Shown: piece by piece, positions 28,948 through 36,783 of the stretch
Numbering within the stretch: the first letter of the stretch is position 1
Layout: the number at the start of each line of letters is the position of its first letter
Assembly: GCF_002843175.1 (NCBI RefSeq)
Contig: NZ_PJEO01000036.1
Span: forward strand, 26,932-90,931
Reading direction: 5' to 3'
DNA: 64,000 nt
Source of the DNA: Confluentibacter flavum
Lineage (GTDB): Bacteria; Bacteroidota; Bacteroidia; Flavobacteriales; Flavobacteriaceae
The notes under the pieces: model-generated
Told to the model about the DNA's origin: nothing
The model's input: the letters and a program-made list of their open reading frames with translations, nothing else
Databases searched by the model: none
Program-made: the position numbers and the translations under genes

Positions 28948-29077
28948 TGCGTTAAGGATTGGAGCGGCATCCTTTTATTTTTTGATTGCGGCTTAATGAT
29001 TACGTTTGTCGTGACAAAAATAAAAGATATAGCGTAAAGCCTGACTTTTTTGAATTTTCCCAAAAAAGGAACGCCCT
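28948..29077 (-). repeat. Structured intergenic element, copy 1
   Basis: The element lies between a small conserved gene and pheS, in their orientation. Closing stem GCGTT (28949-28953)/AACGC (29070-29074); second stem AAGGAT (28954-28959)/ATCCTT (28969-28974); third stem of 11 bp (28972-28982 with 29016-29026), which partly competes with the second. A conserved unpaired core (AGATATAGCGTAAAGCCTGA on the plus strand) follows. A second copy at 58507-58590 shares the core and the stems. It resembles a dispersed flavobacterial repeat and may correspond to a catalogued RNA motif such as Flavo-1, which I cannot verify here. Confidence 0.55.
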
Positions 29078-29081
29078 AAAA

Positions 29082-29438
29082 CTAATTAATATATTCCGTT
29101 TCTAAAAAATAGTTAACAATGGCTTCTTTCATTAAAACCGATTGTTCACCTGCTTTTAAGTGTGGTAAGGTTGCCAATGCTTTATAGTGCGGCCAGCCTT
29201 CATTATCTACAAAATCGAGTTCATAATAACCATAAGGCTTCAATACTTTACAAATGGCAATATGCATTAAATCCAGCTTTTGGTCTTTTTTAAATGTTTT
29301 ATCCAACTGCCCAAGTTCTTGAACGCCTATAAGGTAAATAATAGCATCTAAATCTAAGGTTTCCCCATCTGCAAATTGATTGGATAGTTTTTTTACTATC
29401 AAATCCCAGCGTTCTTTTAATTGTTCGTCTCTAGCCAT
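29082..29438 (-). CDS. Small conserved Bacteroidetes protein
   Basis: A 118-residue cytoplasmic protein starting at MARDEQLKERW (ATG at 29436-29438); the frame runs 18 codons further up, but that leader is not protein-like. It is mainly helical, with LSNQFADGETLDLDAIIYLIGVQ and LMHIAICKVLKPYGYYELD. WPHYKALATLPHLKAGEQ is the most distinctive segment. It has no known catalytic motif and I cannot assign a function. It is divergent from cvpA and followed within a few bases by the structured repeat. Confidence 0.65.
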   Translation of the reverse strand: MARDEQLKERWDLIVKKLSNQFADGETLDLDAIIYLIGVQELGQLDKTFKKDQKLDLMHIAICKVLKPYGYYELDFVDNEGWPHYKALATLPHLKAGEQSVLMKEAIVNYFLETEYIN

Positions 29439-29477
29439 TTTATAAGTTACTGAGTAAAAAAGTTGCAAAGTTTCAAA

Positions 29478-29508
29478 CTTGCAATTTTGCAAAGTTAAGT
29501 TATATTTG
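29478..29508 (+). promoter_or_regulatory. Promoter for cvpA
   Basis: CTTG (29478-29481), a 19-base spacer and TATATTTG (29501-29508) match the Bacteroidetes consensus. The expected start, near 29514, leaves about 12 bases before the ATG at 29526. Confidence 0.45.
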
Positions 29509-29525
29509 ATAAAAATAGTTGCTAT

Positions 29526-30056
29526 ATGAGTATTTTGGATCTTGTTTTACTTGCCTTGTTAATTTTAGGATTAGTTCGTGGTTTTATAAATGGTTTTTTT
29601 GTGGAATTAGCTTCGGTAGTGGCTTTAATAGCTGGTATTTACGGGGCATTCCATTTTAGCAGTTACACGACTTCCTATTTAAAGGATAAAGTTGATTGGG
29701 AAGAAAATACAATTAATATCGTGGCCATTGTTGCCACTTTTATGATTATTGTGTTGGTTATTGGCTTGGCGGGTAAAGCACTCACTAAAATAGCTGATTT
29801 TGCCATGTTGGGGCTTTTTAACAAACTTTTAGGTGCTATTTTTGGCGGATTGAAAACCGCATTGATACTAAGTGTTTTTTTAATTGTGGTGGATAAAATG
29901 AATGCCAACATTTTATTCGTGACAGACAAAGACACGGAGGAATCTGTACTTTACAATCCAGTGAAATCCATAATCCCAGCTATTTTTCCTAACATTATTG
30001 TGAACGGCAAACCGATAGGAGAAGACCTCATTGATGATGAGGCAAATGAAGAATAA
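29526..30056 (+). CDS. CvpA-family membrane protein
   Basis: A 176-residue inner-membrane protein with four hydrophobic helices. It opens with LDLVLLALLILGLVRGFINGFF, the typical CvpA start (colicin V production family). A conserved GKALTKIADFAMLGLFNKLLGAIFGG region follows in the second half. The C-terminus is acidic (DLIDDEANEE). CvpA proteins are linked to envelope homeostasis; the precise role here is unknown. It converges on a carbonic anhydrase gene 17 bases away. Confidence 0.8.
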   Translation: MSILDLVLLALLILGLVRGFINGFFVELASVVALIAGIYGAFHFSSYTTSYLKDKVDWEENTINIVAIVATFMIIVLVIGLAGKALTKIADFAMLGLFNKLLGAIFGGLKTALILSVFLIVVDKMNANILFVTDKDTEESVLYNPVKSIIPAIFPNIIVNGKPIGEDLIDDEANEE

Positions 30057-30073
30057 AAAAGATGTAGAAGACT

Positions 30074-30700
30074 TTAATCTAAATGATAAATCTCTCTGAT
30101 GTTTTTAAGAATATCATCGAAATCTATTTTTAAATCAATGATTTTTCCTGTATGTACATCAAAAACCCAACCGTGTACCGTTAAGCCTCGATTTCTGACT
30201 GCTTTTTGTACCGCTGCCGTTTTAATAAGATTTACACATTGTTCTTGAACGTTTAACTCAACAAGTCTGTCATATTTATTTTCCTCATCAGGGATATGGT
30301 TCAGTTCCTTTTTATGAATTCTATAGACGTCTCGAATATTCCGTAACCACGGATTTAAAAGTCCTAAATCTACAGATTGCATCGCTGCTTTTACGCCTCC
30401 ACAAGCGTAATGTCCACAAACTATTATATGCTTTACTTTCAAAAAATCCACAGCATAATTAACAACAGACATGACGTTTAAATCGATGCTTATAACCATA
30501 TTCGCTATATTTCGATGCACAAAAACTTCACCTGGTTTTGCACCCATAAGCTCTTCGGTAGATACACGACTGTCTGAGCACCCAATGTAAAGTAACTCTG
30601 GGGTTTGTCCTTTTCCTAGATCTTCAAAATAATTAGCATCAACATCTAATTTATCCTGAATCCATTTTTTGTTGTTTTCGAATATGCTGTCTATGTTCAT
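30074..30700 (-). CDS. Beta-carbonic anhydrase (bat-operon end copy)
   Basis: A 208-residue cytoplasmic enzyme. Zinc ligands are Cys41 (CSDSR), His97 and Cys100 (CGHYACGGVKAAM); Asp43/Arg45 form the dyad. It belongs to a different subgroup from the 10660 copy: it has MGAKPGEVFVHRNIANMV and GWVFDVHTGKIIDLKI. It starts 34 bases after the batE stop on the same strand and may be the last gene of that transcript. A possible own -7 box (TATCTTTA, 30716-30723) lies just before it. Confidence 0.93.
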   Translation of the reverse strand: MNIDSIFENNKKWIQDKLDVDANYFEDLGKGQTPELLYIGCSDSRVSTEELMGAKPGEVFVHRNIANMVISIDLNVMSVVNYAVDFLKVKHIIVCGHYACGGVKAAMQSVDLGLLNPWLRNIRDVYRIHKKELNHIPDEENKYDRLVELNVQEQCVNLIKTAAVQKAVRNRGLTVHGWVFDVHTGKIIDLKIDFDDILKNIREIYHLD

Positions 30701-30734
30701 TAAAATTTATTTGTTTAAAGATACCCTAATTAAA

Positions 30735-31487
30735 TCAAAGTGCCTTGATATCTTCTTCGGGAATCCATCCCGTTTTCCCATCGGCCAATTTAATTTTTTT
30801 CCAACTTTTAACTGTGTCTAAAACATGAACTTTAGTGCCTTCGTGAAGTGTAAACGATTCTTCGCTCCGTAAATTAGGTTCAGCTTTCACTTTGCTTTCT
30901 TGTACAAAAACTATAGCGGGTTTATCATTTTTATCTAGATTAAATTTGTGAAATGCTAGTGTTAAAGTAATGACTACTAGAAACAAAGACGCCATACTGC
31001 CTATAAAAGCCATTCGCTTCCTCAATGTAGAATAGGCAAAATAGTAGAACAGAAATAAGACAACAAAACAAAAAACCAAGGCTACTGCTGTTTTTGCCCA
31101 TCCATCAAAAGTCATGTAATTAGTGATGTTTTTTATAAGTTTGGACAATGCTGCCTCTGGGATCGCATCAATAGCATCAATCGTCATGTTTCTAGCAAAT
31201 GCTAAATTGTTTTTTATATCACTATCATTAGGTGCTAATTGTAACGCTTTTTCAAAGTAATAAATACTTGGCGCTACTTTATTTAATTTATAATGGGCAT
31301 TACCTAAATTATAATATAATTCTGCCGAATGGTTTTTTGTATCAAGAAGAACTGCTTGATAAGCATCAATGGCTTCGTTATATTTTCCTTGATTATATAA
31401 GGTATTGCCTTTTTCAAATAATGCATCGTTTTGCGCAAAACTAAAGTTTGTTAAAATAAAAATTAATATAAATACTTGTCGTTTCAT
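30735..31487 (-). CDS. batE: BatE-like TPR and SH3 protein
   Basis: A 250-residue protein starting at MKRQVFILIFILTNFSFAQ (ATG at 31485-31487). A longer frame begins inside the intergenic hairpin repeat and translates it as FLRKQESI, so that start is rejected. After the signal peptide come TPR motifs (KGNTLYNQGKYNEAIDAYQ, ELYYNLGNAHYKLNKVAPSI, about 20-100). Two membrane helices follow (about 135-195), then a C-terminal bacterial SH3 domain (LHEGTKVHVLDTVKSWKKIKL). It is the last of the Bat (Bacteroides aerotolerance) proteins, after batD. Confidence 0.85.
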   Translation of the reverse strand: MKRQVFILIFILTNFSFAQNDALFEKGNTLYNQGKYNEAIDAYQAVLLDTKNHSAELYYNLGNAHYKLNKVAPSIYYFEKALQLAPNDSDIKNNLAFARNMTIDAIDAIPEAALSKLIKNITNYMTFDGWAKTAVALVFCFVVLFLFYYFAYSTLRKRMAFIGSMASLFLVVITLTLAFHKFNLDKNDKPAIVFVQESKVKAEPNLRSEESFTLHEGTKVHVLDTVKSWKKIKLADGKTGWIPEEDIKAL

Positions 31488-31510
31488 TTTTGTTCTTTTT
31501 ATCGAAATGG

Positions 31511-31530
31511 ATTCCTGCTTTCGCAGGAAT
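31511..31530. repeat. Palindromic intergenic repeat, copy 1
   Basis: ATTCCTGC-TTTC-GCAGGAAT is an 8-bp perfect hairpin between batD and batE. The same arms occur at 51064-51083. This is a dispersed bacterial repeat whose translation gives FLRKQESI. Confidence 0.7.
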
Positions 31531-31538
31531 GACAAATT

Positions 31539-33305
31539 TTAACGGGCTTGTTTATCAATTAATGAAATGGTTTTTGCAGCTTTTTCATAATCTTCCTGCA
31601 TGGTCACTGCGGTAATAGGTGTATATCTCGCTAAATCACAATTCAACATAATATTGTTGAAGTCTGTCATCGTTTCGGCTTCAACACCTCTTTCTAAAAG
31701 CAATTTATTGATCTTATCTTTACTTAAATCGCTAGTTTCTATGTGTAGTTTTGCTTTTAAATAATGGTGCAATGCTTTTTCCATGGCAATGTAAAACTCT
31801 TCTTTTTTACCGAGTGCTTTTTTGGCATTGCTTAGATATTTTTTAGCCAATTTATCGGCCATTCGTATTCTGTTTCCATATACATCGGCATCCCGATCTG
31901 CTTTTTTCCTTCTTATAACAATAGCTAACGGAATCGCTAAAAATGGTAACAATAATGCACTCCAAAATAGTGGCGTTTTAAAGAAATAACTGGATGTTGT
32001 AGAGGAAAAATTGGTTTTTGTTTTAATAAATGCAAACTGGTCTTTATTTAAAACCACTTGTTGCTTTGTGTTTCCCGAATTTGAATTAGCTACCGAGCCA
32101 GAAGTCGGACCCTCTAAAACATCAATAACGATTTCATTGGAATTTAATGTTTTATAGGTTTCTGTTTTTGGATCGAAATACGAAAACGAAATACTCGGAA
32201 TGGGGTATTTCCCTTTGTACTGAGGCACTATAGTGTAGGTATCTGCAATACTTCCTTGCATACCAGCCAAATCGGTTTTAACATTTTCATTGTGTTCGGG
32301 TTCATAAACCTCTAATGAACTTGGCAAGGTTAATTTGGGTACATTGAATAATTTTAAATTACCATTTCCCGTAACCTCAACGGTTGCTTGTAAAGATTCG
32401 GAAGCGTCCAGTTGGGTTTTAGTCGTAGATACTTTAAAATTAAAATTTCCCACAGCTCCTGTAAAATCAATCGGTTTTCCAGTTTCTGGTAATGGTCTAA
32501 CATTAATGGTTTTATTGCCGGCAGATACCGTTTTATTAACCCTTGCCATCATTTGTCCACCAAATATATTACGCCTATTTGTTGGCACTTGTACGGCTAT
32601 ATCTAAACTTAAAGGTTCAATATCTAACTTACCTGTTTTTTGAGGGTACAATACGGTTTTACGCAATACGAGATAACGGTATTCTTCGCCATTATACGTT
32701 CCCATTTGAACTTTTAAGCCTTGTGTGTCTATGTTCTGACTCCAAAAATCATTATATCTTGGGCTATCTATTTCACGCCAGTTATCAACGCCTGTTGTTG
32801 GGGAAACATATAATTTATAAACTACCGTAATAGCTTCATTTAAATACGGATTTGTTTTTGAAACCTCCGCTACTAAGTGAATGGTTTCATTTGCCAAATA
32901 TTCTGGATCGTCTGGATCTTTAGGAATTTCAATCGCTGATGTTACCTCAACTTTTATTGGAGTGGTTTTATAGGTTTCTCCATCTATATTAATGGTAGCT
33001 TGACTTATGGTGAAATTCCCTTGCTTTTTAGGCGCTAAAAAATAGCTATAGGTTTTATGATACGATCGTACGCCATTAATCCAAGAATTACTAACAGATT
33101 GATTTGGGCCACCTATAATTGTAAAATCTGAAAAACTGGGTGGATTAAAATTATCGCCGTCTTGATTCATTTCAAAATCAATTCGCAAACGTTCATTAAC
33201 TCCAAGCCTGTTTTTACTAACTTTTGCTTCAAATTTAATTTGAGCAGAAACTAAGCTAGTTGCAAGTAGTATTATTAATAACGATATGTATTTTATTAGT
33301 TTCAT
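31539..33305 (-). CDS. batD: BatD
   Basis: A 588-residue envelope protein starting at MKLIKYISLLIILLATSLVSA (ATG at 33303-33305), which gives a clean signal peptide; the longer frame above it has no protein-like sequence. Residues about 22-430 are beta-rich Ig-like repeats (KFEAKVSKNRLGVNERLRI, TNPYLNEAITVVYKLYV, DASESLQATVEVTGNGNLK). One transmembrane helix lies near 450-470 (LFWSALLLPFLAIPLAIVI), followed by a cytoplasmic helical tail with LAKKYLSNAKKAL. This is the BatD oxygen-tolerance family. It lies between a broken four-helix-bundle gene and batE. Confidence 0.88.
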   Translation of the reverse strand: MKLIKYISLLIILLATSLVSAQIKFEAKVSKNRLGVNERLRIDFEMNQDGDNFNPPSFSDFTIIGGPNQSVSNSWINGVRSYHKTYSYFLAPKKQGNFTISQATINIDGETYKTTPIKVEVTSAIEIPKDPDDPEYLANETIHLVAEVSKTNPYLNEAITVVYKLYVSPTTGVDNWREIDSPRYNDFWSQNIDTQGLKVQMGTYNGEEYRYLVLRKTVLYPQKTGKLDIEPLSLDIAVQVPTNRRNIFGGQMMARVNKTVSAGNKTINVRPLPETGKPIDFTGAVGNFNFKVSTTKTQLDASESLQATVEVTGNGNLKLFNVPKLTLPSSLEVYEPEHNENVKTDLAGMQGSIADTYTIVPQYKGKYPIPSISFSYFDPKTETYKTLNSNEIVIDVLEGPTSGSVANSNSGNTKQQVVLNKDQFAFIKTKTNFSSTTSSYFFKTPLFWSALLLPFLAIPLAIVIRRKKADRDADVYGNRIRMADKLAKKYLSNAKKALGKKEEFYIAMEKALHHYLKAKLHIETSDLSKDKINKLLLERGVEAETMTDFNNIMLNCDLARYTPITAVTMQEDYEKAAKTISLIDKQAR

Positions 33306-33324
33306 AATAATTAACGAACAGCGA

Positions 33325-33701
33325 TTAACGATTTTTGATGCTTGAATTATTACTTTTAGATGTTTTAATGCTCGCAACAAAAATTGAAATTAATTGATTG
33401 TTCTCATCTAATGCCTTTAAAATATTTTCTTCATTTCCATTATACAAATTGGCTTTTTGATTATTCTTAGGCAATTATAACTTTCCCTTAATTCTTTTAA
33501 AGAAATCCCCATTTTATGTACGAAATCTTTATGAGATTCTGCACTTCTTGCTTCTCCATAATTTAAAGCTGGCGAACCTGAAGACCTAATTAATTGATTG
33601 CCATAATAATTCCCTGAATAATCATTTTTTAACTCTCCAACTAGATTTATAATTAACACCGCAAAATCGATAATTCTTTCTTCTAAATCATTCGTTTTCA
33701 T
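33325..33701 (-). pseudogene. Four-helix-bundle (S23-type) protein, frameshifted
   Basis: The first part starts at MKTNDLEERIIDFA (ATG at 33699-33701). It shows the family pattern GNQLIRSSGSPALNYGEARSAES, then FVHKMGISLKELRES. After LRIIKK the frame runs into a spurious end (PICIMEMKKIF). A one-base shift at the five-base homopolymer 33454-33458 restores ANLYNGNEENILKALDENN, then QLISIFVASIKTSK, with a stop at 33325-33327. The restored product has about 125 residues, the usual length. It is either a mutation, a read error, or a -1 slip at AAAAAG. Its location between batC and batD shows insertion into the operon. Confidence 0.75.
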
Positions 33702-33747
33702 TTGATTCTTATCTCTCAATTCATTAATCGTTAATCTTCATTCCTAA

Positions 33748-34548
33748 TTACCAATCTTTTTCTGTTTTTACTTTAACGCCTTTTTGTTTTTCGGCATTTA
33801 TTTTTTCCTGAACTTTCTGTTCTTGATTGTTCATGGCCTCTAAAATATTTTTTATTTGTTGTGGAGATAATTGACCAGGTTGCGGCTTTGGTTGTTGAGG
33901 TTCTTTATTGTCTTTTTCATCTTTCGGCTGACCTTGATCATCTTTTTTATCGTCACCTTCTTTTTTATCTTGATCGCCTTTATCCTTATTATCTTCTTTG
34001 TTATCGCCTTTATCTTTATTATCGTCCTTTTTGTCTTGGTCTTTTTTATCTTCTTTGTCGTCTTTGTTTTGATCGTCCTTATTTTGGTCTTTTTGCTGCT
34101 CGGCACACTCTTTGGCTAAAGCTAAATTATAGCGAGTTTCATCATCTGTAGGATCATTTCTCAAAGCGCTTTTATAAGCTTCAACAGCTTCCTTGCACTT
34201 TTTGTTTTCCATTAAAATGTTTCCCATATTATGAAAAGCTTTGTGTTTTTCGTCTTTGGAAGTTGCTGTTTTTGCAGCTTGTTCTAGACGATACAAAGCC
34301 TCTTCATAGTTTTTACTTTTATAATAAGAATTTCCTAGATTATAGATTCCAGCCGTTGTAGTAGGTTGTTCTGAAATAGCTTTTCTATATTCCATCTCGG
34401 CGGAAACAAAATCATCTTTATCTGCCAATAATGTATTGCCTTCATAGACATAATTATTAGCCTTTCTTATCGCTTTCACATCTTCCTTCTCTTGCGCAAA
34501 AGAAAACGACGCTATCATTAATACTAATATAAAAATCGATTTGTTCAT
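33748..34548 (-). CDS. batC: BatC-like TPR protein
   Basis: A 266-residue protein starting at MNKSIFILVLMIASFSFAQ (ATG at 34546-34548). Three TPR units occupy about 20-140 (NNYVYEGNTLLADKDDFVSAE, AGIYNLGNSYYKSKNYEEALY, AFHNMGNILMENKKCKEAVEA). About 70 residues almost wholly of Asp, Lys, Asn and Gln follow, then a Gln/Pro-rich turn and LSPQQIKNILEAMNNQEQ. The acidic/basic low-complexity spacer is unlike the rest of the window and seems to have grown by short DNA repeats. It would be exported and lie between batB and batD. Confidence 0.85.
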   Translation of the reverse strand: MNKSIFILVLMIASFSFAQEKEDVKAIRKANNYVYEGNTLLADKDDFVSAEMEYRKAISEQPTTTAGIYNLGNSYYKSKNYEEALYRLEQAAKTATSKDEKHKAFHNMGNILMENKKCKEAVEAYKSALRNDPTDDETRYNLALAKECAEQQKDQNKDDQNKDDKEDKKDQDKKDDNKDKGDNKEDNKDKGDQDKKEGDDKKDDQGQPKDEKDNKEPQQPKPQPGQLSPQQIKNILEAMNNQEQKVQEKINAEKQKGVKVKTEKDW

Positions 34549-34632
34549 GTTTCTTTCGTTCATCATACCAAGATATAAAACATTGGTTTTTTGTTAGTTA
34601 AAAAATTTATAATTCTCATTTTATTAACATAA

Positions 34633-35670
34633 CTACAAATTCTCATTGAATAAATTTAATTTTTTTAACCAAGCTGTTTTTCGTTCTAACAAGAAAACAT
34701 CTAAAAACAAAAGAAAAATTCCTAAGCCTAAAAACCACTGAAACTGACTTTTAAAATCGGCGTATTGTTTGGTCTCAAACTCGGTTTTATCCATTTGATT
34801 TAATATATCTCCGATGCTTTTTACAACATCGCTGGTGTTTTTTCCATTAATATAAACACCATTTGCAACCGCAGCAATACCTTGTAGTGTTTCTTCATTT
34901 AATTTTGTAATGACCGTTTGTCCATTACCATCTTTTTTATAATTTAAAACAATGCCATTCTTTTTTTCTGGAATTGGCCCTCCTTTTACATCGCCTACGC
35001 CTATTGTAAAAATTCGAATCCCTTCCTCGTTAGCTTCTTCTGCCATGGCAACGGCTTCTTCACTATGGTCTTCACCATCCGAAATAATGATGAGCACTTT
35101 ATTGGTTTGCTCTTCATCATCAAAATAAGTTTGTGATAATTTAATGGCTTCATTTATGGCCGTTCCTTGAGACGACATCATATCTGTATTCATGTTATTC
35201 AAAAACATTTTTGCCGCTGCATAATCTGTTGTAATAGGCAATTGCGGAAATGCTTTAGCCGCATAAGCAATAATTCCAATACGGTCGCTTGCCAAATTAT
35301 TTATGATTTGTGTAGCCAATTGCTTCGATTTATCCAATCTATTTGGGGCAATATCTTCTGCCAGCATACTTTTAGAAACATCAATAGCAAAAACAATATC
35401 AACACCTTCGCGCTTAATGGTTTCTAATTTTGTTCCAATTTTTGGGTTTACAAGCGCCATCGCTAAGCATGCAAAAGCCAAACACAATACACTAATTTTT
35501 AAAATAGATTTGAATACTGACTTGTTTGGGCTTAGCCTGTTGAGTAATTGCTTATCGGCAAATTTACTTTGCGTTCTATATTTCCAAATTTGAAGCATCA
35601 AAAAAATGAGGATTATTACAGGAATGATCCCTAACACCCAAAACCATATTTTTTCATCTAACTGATACAT
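34633..35670 (-). CDS. batB: BatB, von Willebrand A membrane protein
   Basis: A 345-residue inner-membrane protein. Helices at about 10-30 and 57-75 precede a VWA domain (about 85-290) with MIDAS motif AIDVSKSMLA (D-x-S-x-S) and later IIISDGEDHSEEA. A C-terminal helix (about 315-335, FQWFLGLGIFLLFLDVFLL) re-enters the membrane. The length is normal. It pairs with the similar BatA upstream. Confidence 0.88.
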   Translation of the reverse strand: MYQLDEKIWFWVLGIIPVIILIFLMLQIWKYRTQSKFADKQLLNRLSPNKSVFKSILKISVLCLAFACLAMALVNPKIGTKLETIKREGVDIVFAIDVSKSMLAEDIAPNRLDKSKQLATQIINNLASDRIGIIAYAAKAFPQLPITTDYAAAKMFLNNMNTDMMSSQGTAINEAIKLSQTYFDDEEQTNKVLIIISDGEDHSEEAVAMAEEANEEGIRIFTIGVGDVKGGPIPEKKNGIVLNYKKDGNGQTVITKLNEETLQGIAAVANGVYINGKNTSDVVKSIGDILNQMDKTEFETKQYADFKSQFQWFLGLGIFLLFLDVFLLERKTAWLKKLNLFNENL

Positions 35671-35772
35671 TGTTGTTTATTTGTTTTTTGTGGAGTTGTT
35701 TAGTTGCCTTTTGCCACGAATTCACTAATTTTATCTTTCTTCTATTATCTAATGTCTCTCATCTATTTTCTA

Positions 35773-36783
35773 CTACACAAAACTTCTAAATAACGTGTGT
35801 CTTAACAAAAATTCCAAAAACAATAATCCTAATGCTAAAAGCACTAATGGACGATATAGCTCTTGATAATTTGAATATTTAAATTCTTCAATTTCTGTTT
35901 TTTCCAATTTATTAATTTCATTATAAATGTCTTCTAGCTTTTGATTATTAGTTGCTCTAAAATAAGTGCCTCCTGTTACTTTCGCTATCTCTTTCAATAA
36001 GGCTTCGTCTATCTCTACTTGTATACGGGCATATTCAAAATCACCTGTTCTGGAGTTTATACCTATTGGAGATAACGCCATTCCGTTAGACCCTAAACCG
36101 ATCGTATAAACTTTAATGCCATACTCAACCGCTAGTTCACTGGCTATTTTTGGGTCGATAAATCCAGAGTTGTTAACCCCATCAGTTAGCAAAATAATAA
36201 TTCTACTTTTAGCTTTACTGTCCTTTAAACGGTTAACGGCGGTTGCCAAACCCATGCCAATCGCTGTTCCACCTTCAATAACGGTGTTGTATTTTATGTC
36301 GTTTAAAGAACGCAAAACGATTGCTTTATCGCTAGTAATAGGCGTTTTAGTATAACTTTCTCCTGCATATTCCACCAAGCCTATTCTATCATTTGGTCTT
36401 CCTTTTATAAATTCTGAAGCCACTTCTTTTAAAGCGTCTAATCTATTAGGTGATAAGTCTTTGGCAAGCATACTGGCAGATACATCAATTGCCATAACGA
36501 TATCTATACCTCGAGTTGTTTTTGTTTTGGTAGAGGTATCAACCCTTTGGGGTCTTGCAAGGGCCGTAATTAATAAGGCCAATGCCAATAAACGCAACAC
36601 AAATAATGCATGCTTAAATTTTGGCAAAGCCGATCTAGTTATTTTAAAACCTTTTAAACTCGATATTTTAAGTTCGGCTGTTTGGCTTTTATGCTTTAAT
36701 ATATACCACAGTATAGCCAAAGGCAAAGCCAACAACAACCAAAAAAATTCTTTATTTACAAAGTCTATTCCTTCAAACATCAT
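35773..36783 (-). CDS. batA: BatA, von Willebrand A membrane protein
   Basis: A 336-residue protein with the BatB layout. Helices lie near 12-28 and 60-78, a VWA domain with AIDVSASMLAKDL and IILLTDGVNNSG (about 95-285), and a C-terminal helix (about 310-330). Its ATG overlaps the stop of the preceding batX-like gene by four bases (ATGA at 36780-36783), so the two are coupled. The family is required for aerotolerance in Bacteroides and is thought to act in envelope protein assembly with BatB-E. Confidence 0.88.
   Translation of the reverse strand: MMFEGIDFVNKEFFWLLLALPLAILWYILKHKSQTAELKISSLKGFKITRSALPKFKHALFVLRLLALALLITALARPQRVDTSTKTKTTRGIDIVMAIDVSASMLAKDLSPNRLDALKEVASEFIKGRPNDRIGLVEYAGESYTKTPITSDKAIVLRSLNDIKYNTVIEGGTAIGMGLATAVNRLKDSKAKSRIIILLTDGVNNSGFIDPKIASELAVEYGIKVYTIGLGSNGMALSPIGINSRTGDFEYARIQVEIDEALLKEIAKVTGGTYFRATNNQKLEDIYNEINKLEKTEIEEFKYSNYQELYRPLVLLALGLLFLEFLLRHTLFRSFV

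Noticed and set aside
31488..31535. Longer start for the BatE-like gene.
   Set aside because: The extra residues (FLRKQESI) are a translation of the palindromic repeat; the downstream ATG starts a signal peptide.
33306..33380. Upstream extension of batD.
   Set aside because: It translates the decayed end of the four-helix-bundle gene and hides the signal peptide.
33852..34151. Long open frames in other frames over the batC low-complexity region.
   Set aside because: They are by-products of the Lys/Asp repeat (translating to Ile/Lys or Phe/Leu runs) and have no signal, domain or start context.
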